From: a bacterium
Lineage (GTDB): Bacteria > Sumerlaeota > Sumerlaeia > MVZB01
NCBI GenBank assembly: GCA_021372575.1
Contig: JAJFUE010000013.1
Coordinates: 1 to 64,000, forward strand
Length of the DNA: 64,000 nucleotides
Direction: 5' to 3'
Part shown: positions 60,378-64,000 of the stretch, one piece after another
How positions within the stretch are numbered: position 1 is the first letter of the stretch
Layout of the letters: the number at the start of each line of letters is the position of its first letter
Translations under genes and position numbers: made by a program
The notes under the pieces: generated by a model
Database searches by the model: none
What the model saw: the letters and a program-made list of their open reading frames with translations, nothing else
What the model was told of the DNA's origin: nothing

Positions 60378-61118
60378 TTACCTCCGCAAGCTCAGAAGAC
60401 GTTCCATGTTGCCGCCCAGGATGAGCGCCTTGGCCTCGTCGCTGATCTCGGCGCCCCTGACCTTCGCGATCTGAAGGACAGGGTCGAGCAGCGGGCAGTC
60501 CGAGCCATAGACGATGCGCTCGGGGCCGAGTTCCTCGACGGCCGTCTCGATCATGGCGTTGTCGAACGAGGACGTCGTGGTGTCGAGGATGATGTTCGGG
60601 CAGGCCTTGGCGGCGGCGATGGCGCGCTGCCAGTCGCCGTGGCCCTGCGGGCTCCCGTTCATGTGGGCGTTGATGAGCATGGCCTCTGGGATGCGCTTGG
60701 AAACGATCTCGCATTCATCGGAGTTGGAGTGCGCGAGGATCGGCACCCGGAACTCGGCGGCCTTCTCGATCAGCGGATACATGTATGAATCGATCATCAG
60801 GTGCGTCGGCGGGGTCGAATAAATCTTGAGGCCGACGAACCCGTAGTCGTTCACGTAGCGTTCGAACTCGTCGATGATGCGCTTGCCGACGCGCGGGGTG
60901 CTGACGGTGAAGTATGGGAAAATACGGTCGGGGTGCTGGCGGTGGAATTTGCGCATGATCTCGTTGCCGAGGAACGAGTCGTACATCAGCGCGGAGAACT
61001 CGGTGACCATCATTTTGTCGATGCCGGCGCGGTCGGCGACGGCCACGAGCTGGTCGGCGTCAATATCGATGTGAAACATCATGTTGCGGCCGATATGGAC
61101 GTGTGCGTCGAAGATCAT
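60378..61118 (-). CDS. Amidohydrolase family 2 protein
   Basis: A 246-residue TIM-barrel metal hydrolase or decarboxylase-type protein. HxH at H6/H8 (MIFDAHVHIG), H130 (PILAHSNSD), H152 (NAHMNG) and D207 (YGSDCPL) make up a full mononuclear metal site. Family members hydrolyse or decarboxylate various small molecules; the substrate is not predictable. GGAGG upstream of the ATG. First gene of the pair. Confidence 0.9.
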   Translation of the reverse strand: MIFDAHVHIGRNMMFHIDIDADQLVAVADRAGIDKMMVTEFSALMYDSFLGNEIMRKFHRQHPDRIFPYFTVSTPRVGKRIIDEFERYVNDYGFVGLKIYSTPPTHLMIDSYMYPLIEKAAEFRVPILAHSNSDECEIVSKRIPEAMLINAHMNGSPQGHGDWQRAIAAAKACPNIILDTTTSSFDNAMIETAVEELGPERIVYGSDCPLLDPVLQIAKVRGAEISDEAKALILGGNMERLLSLRR

Positions 61119-61194
61119 AAGGCGATTTCCTCCCTGCGATCTGCTGAATCCAGTTTTCCACCCCGGCGGGTGGACTGTAAAGAGTTATGAGATT

Positions 61195-61227
61195 CAATGA
61201 TGAATGATGAATGAGGAATGATGAAAC
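61195..61227. repeat. AATGATGAATGATGA repeat
   Basis: Units of AATGATG between the amidohydrolase operon and prmC; same family as 29979-30014. Confidence 0.75.
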
Positions 61228-61265
61228 GCACGATCTGAAAAAGAGAGTCGGGTCAGAGACCCGAC

Positions 61266-62159
61266 CTACCGCTTTATTGCCTTTGCGACGCGGTCGATGC
61301 CGGCGTAGTCGGGGATGAAGCCGATTGATTGAAAGGAGCCGGTCTGGGCGAGGAGGGTTTCGACGGCGAGGGATTGGCCGGCGCCGATTTCGATGAGCAA
61401 AAGGCCGCCGGGTTTCAGGTGGCGAGGGGCCTGGGCGATCAGTTCGCGGATGCAATCGAGGCCGTCTGGGCCGCTGAAGAGCGCGGCGTGAGGCTCATAG
61501 TCGATGACGTCGGGGGCAAGCGTTGCGCGATCTGTTTCGGGAACGTAGGGCGGATTGCTGAGGATGGCGTCGAGTGGCTCGTGAATCGGCTCGAACAGCT
61601 CCCCTGCCCCGAATTCGATGCGATCGGCCACGCCGTGTTTTTCGGCGTTTCGGCGGGCGACTTCGATTGAATCGGGTGAAACATCGGTCGCGATGATGCG
61701 GCAGGTTGGGACGGCATGCGCGATGGAGACAGCGATCGCGCCGGAGCCGACGCCGATATCGGCGATGACAGGAGTCCCGGAGCAAACTGAAGTTTGAACT
61801 CCTGACCGAAATTCCTTCAGCCAATCGATCGCGGTTTCGACGAGGTGCTCGGTTTCGGGGCGCGGAATGAGGACGGATGGATTGACCTCAAACGTGAGGC
61901 CGTGGAATTCGCGGCGGCCGAGGATGTAAGCAATCGGTTCGCGGCGCATGCGGCGATCGAACAGGGCGCGGATTTTTTGGCGCTCGGTCTGGTTGAGCGG
62001 GCGGTCGAAATTGAGATAGACGCCCATCCGATCGAGACCAATGGCCTCGGCGATGAGGAGGCTCATGTCGAGCGCGGCGGTGTCGATGCCGGTTTCGGTC
62101 AACTTGCGGGCGCCGGCCTGAAGCGCCTCGCGGACGGTGGGTGGTTTTTGATCGGACAT
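61266..62159 (-). CDS. prmC: Release factor glutamine methyltransferase PrmC with repeat insertion
   Basis: A 297-residue PrmC/HemK that methylates the Gln of the GGQ loop in RF1/RF2. The N-terminal helical domain, SAM motif ADIGVGSGAIAVSIA and catalytic NPPYVP (in LSNPPYVPETD) are intact. Between the helix preceding motif I (IDWLKEF) and VIADIGVGSG lies RSGVQTSVCSGTP, which is not part of the family pattern and is encoded by the 34-nt repeat shared with 595-628. The insertion keeps the frame and is placed before the SAM-binding strand. Confidence 0.92.
   Translation of the reverse strand: MSDQKPPTVREALQAGARKLTETGIDTAALDMSLLIAEAIGLDRMGVYLNFDRPLNQTERQKIRALFDRRMRREPIAYILGRREFHGLTFEVNPSVLIPRPETEHLVETAIDWLKEFRSGVQTSVCSGTPVIADIGVGSGAIAVSIAHAVPTCRIIATDVSPDSIEVARRNAEKHGVADRIEFGAGELFEPIHEPLDAILSNPPYVPETDRATLAPDVIDYEPHAALFSGPDGLDCIRELIAQAPRHLKPGGLLLIEIGAGQSLAVETLLAQTGSFQSIGFIPDYAGIDRVAKAIKR
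61782..61815. repeat. 34-nt repeat inserted inside prmC
   Basis: Copy of 595-628 (32 of 34 identical). It contains the inverted core AAACT/AGTTT and is read as the extra peptide in PrmC. Confidence 0.85.
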
Positions 62160-62340
62160 GGGCGGAGCAATTTTCGAAAAGGTTGCGTTAACCGGTCGTC
62201 CTTACGGGACTCATCTTAATTATAAACGCCTGGAACCCGCCATTGTCATGGCGGGCTGAAAGCATTCGCCCCTTGCGGGGCTGGGTAAACAACGCTAATC
62301 AAAAACAATCGTTAGGTCGTAATGATTTTTTTCCATGATC

Positions 62341-62448
62341 GAACCGATCATTCGGTTCTGAATTAAACATCATCTCCCCGTGGGTAGGTTCGTCGAACAA
62401 GTTCTCCGAACCAACCCACGGATTGGAGATCGAACCGCTCCGCGGTTC
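62341..62448 (+). repeat. 108-nt three-hairpin element, copy 2
   Basis: Hairpins at 62341-62358, 62378-62421 and 62432-62448 with the same stem lengths, A-A mismatch, linker lengths (19 and 10 nt) and loop TCGAACAAGTTC as copy 1 at 19722-19829. Three stem positions show paired changes (G-C to A-T in hairpin 1; G-C to T-A and T-A to C-G in hairpin 2). Confidence 0.85.
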
Positions 62449-62519
62449 AATTCAATACGTCAGTCACAATCCGCATCAGGATTCAACGCACGATTCCGCC
62501 TGAAGGCGGGACTACGAAC

Positions 62520-62553
62520 AAAGGAGCCCACCCCAGGCGGAGTGGGCTCCTTT
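62520..62553 (-). terminator. Terminator of eno
   Basis: A 12-bp stem (62520-62531 with 62542-62553), 10-nt loop, then TTTGTT on the minus strand, 28 nt beyond the eno stop codon. Confidence 0.85.
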
Positions 62554-62580
62554 CACAATTCACTATTCACCATTCACGGT

Positions 62581-63927
<1,347 letters not shown>

Positions 63928-63970
63928 TCAAGATTCCACATTGTCAATATGACGGGGAAAAGGCAAGGAA

Positions 63971-64000
63971 ATATGAAGAGTAAAGAATGAAGGATGAAGG
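63971..64000. repeat. GAAGAGTAAAGAATGAAGGATGAAGG repeat at the right edge
   Basis: Start of another ATGAAGG-type array upstream of eno, cut by the end of the window. Confidence 0.6.

Larger units (their letters stand above)
62160..62580. other. Structured intergenic region between prmC and eno
   Basis: A 421-nt gap holding a hairpin with arms ACCCGCCAT/ATGGCGGGC (about 62237-62258), a GCCCC/GGGGC hairpin (about 62269-62280), the 108-nt three-hairpin element (62341-62448), a TTCCGCCTGAAGGCGG hairpin (about 62494-62509) and the eno terminator (62520-62553). No ORF seen. Confidence 0.8.

Overview
The window is a GC-rich stretch of chromosome from a diderm, LPS-bearing bacterium. The support is an LptC/LptA pair, an Mla-type lipid transporter, a TolC-like outer-membrane factor, outer-membrane-type lipoprotein signals and a type II secretion/pseudopilin cluster. 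The pseudopilin-like tail of one lipoprotein (25522-27510), the many intergenic simple repeats and the paired amidohydrolases recall uncultured lineages around the PVC group (for example Sumerlaeota, Hydrogenedentota, Lentisphaerota). No rRNA or other phylogenetic marker is present to settle this, so taxonomy stays open. Most genes are housekeeping or cell-envelope genes. No prophage, CRISPR array, tRNA or rRNA was seen.

Layout. 1-693: left-edge partial ORF largely built from repeats. 954-3965: HD-domain protein, CheY-like regulator and GAF histidine kinase. 4422-11518: type II secretion genes gspE-F-H-I-J-K, with repeats between E/F, H/I and J/K. 11659-13203: an Mla-like ATPase fused to its permease. 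13333-25354: lexA, a nucleotidyltransferase-fold protein, an ACT protein, an EamA transporter, rlmN, pgeF, elbB, a rhomboid protease, a soluble histidine kinase, a lipoprotein-like cyclophilin, pdxA and a glycosyltransferase. 25522-27510: a lipoprotein/pseudopilin chimera. 27888-29923: carbamoyltransferase plus DUF5989. 30203-35855: PP2C phosphatase, TPR membrane protein, HIBADH-like dehydrogenase, pyrH, an SGNH-like protein and an FkbM methyltransferase. 35994-42149: a small lipoprotein and a MarR-controlled MacAB-TolC-type efflux operon with a visible promoter and palindromic operator candidate. 42276-44762: pxpBCA (5-oxoprolinase). 44910-45677: hisF. 45849-52033: membrane histidine kinase, lptC-lptA, a sugar-nucleotide epimerase and a GT4. 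52056-57928: GT-C-like enzyme, membrane proteins, a gluzincin-like peptidase and a DUF2167 operon. 58104-58784: a REP-associated (RAYT) transposase. 58856-61118: lipoprotein and two amidohydrolases, one lacking every metal ligand. 61266-63885: prmC and eno.

The most unusual content is not a gene cluster but the repeat landscape. Almost every intergenic gap carries one of several recurring elements. One is a 108-nt three-hairpin element present twice with compensatory base changes. Another is a class of short hairpins with a conserved GCT(G/A)AAGC apex and varying stems. There are nested inverted repeats and several low-complexity families (tandem GGACCTATA-like, GAGCACGA-like, TGCTGAGTCC-like, ATGAAAGATGA-like units). 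Some enter coding sequence: one adds an in-frame peptide to PrmC, one gives RlmN and a histidine kinase the same C-terminal SAES-stop, and several are threaded in frame through the left-edge ORF. A single-copy RAYT transposase, a family known elsewhere to act on REP hairpins, lies in the same window.
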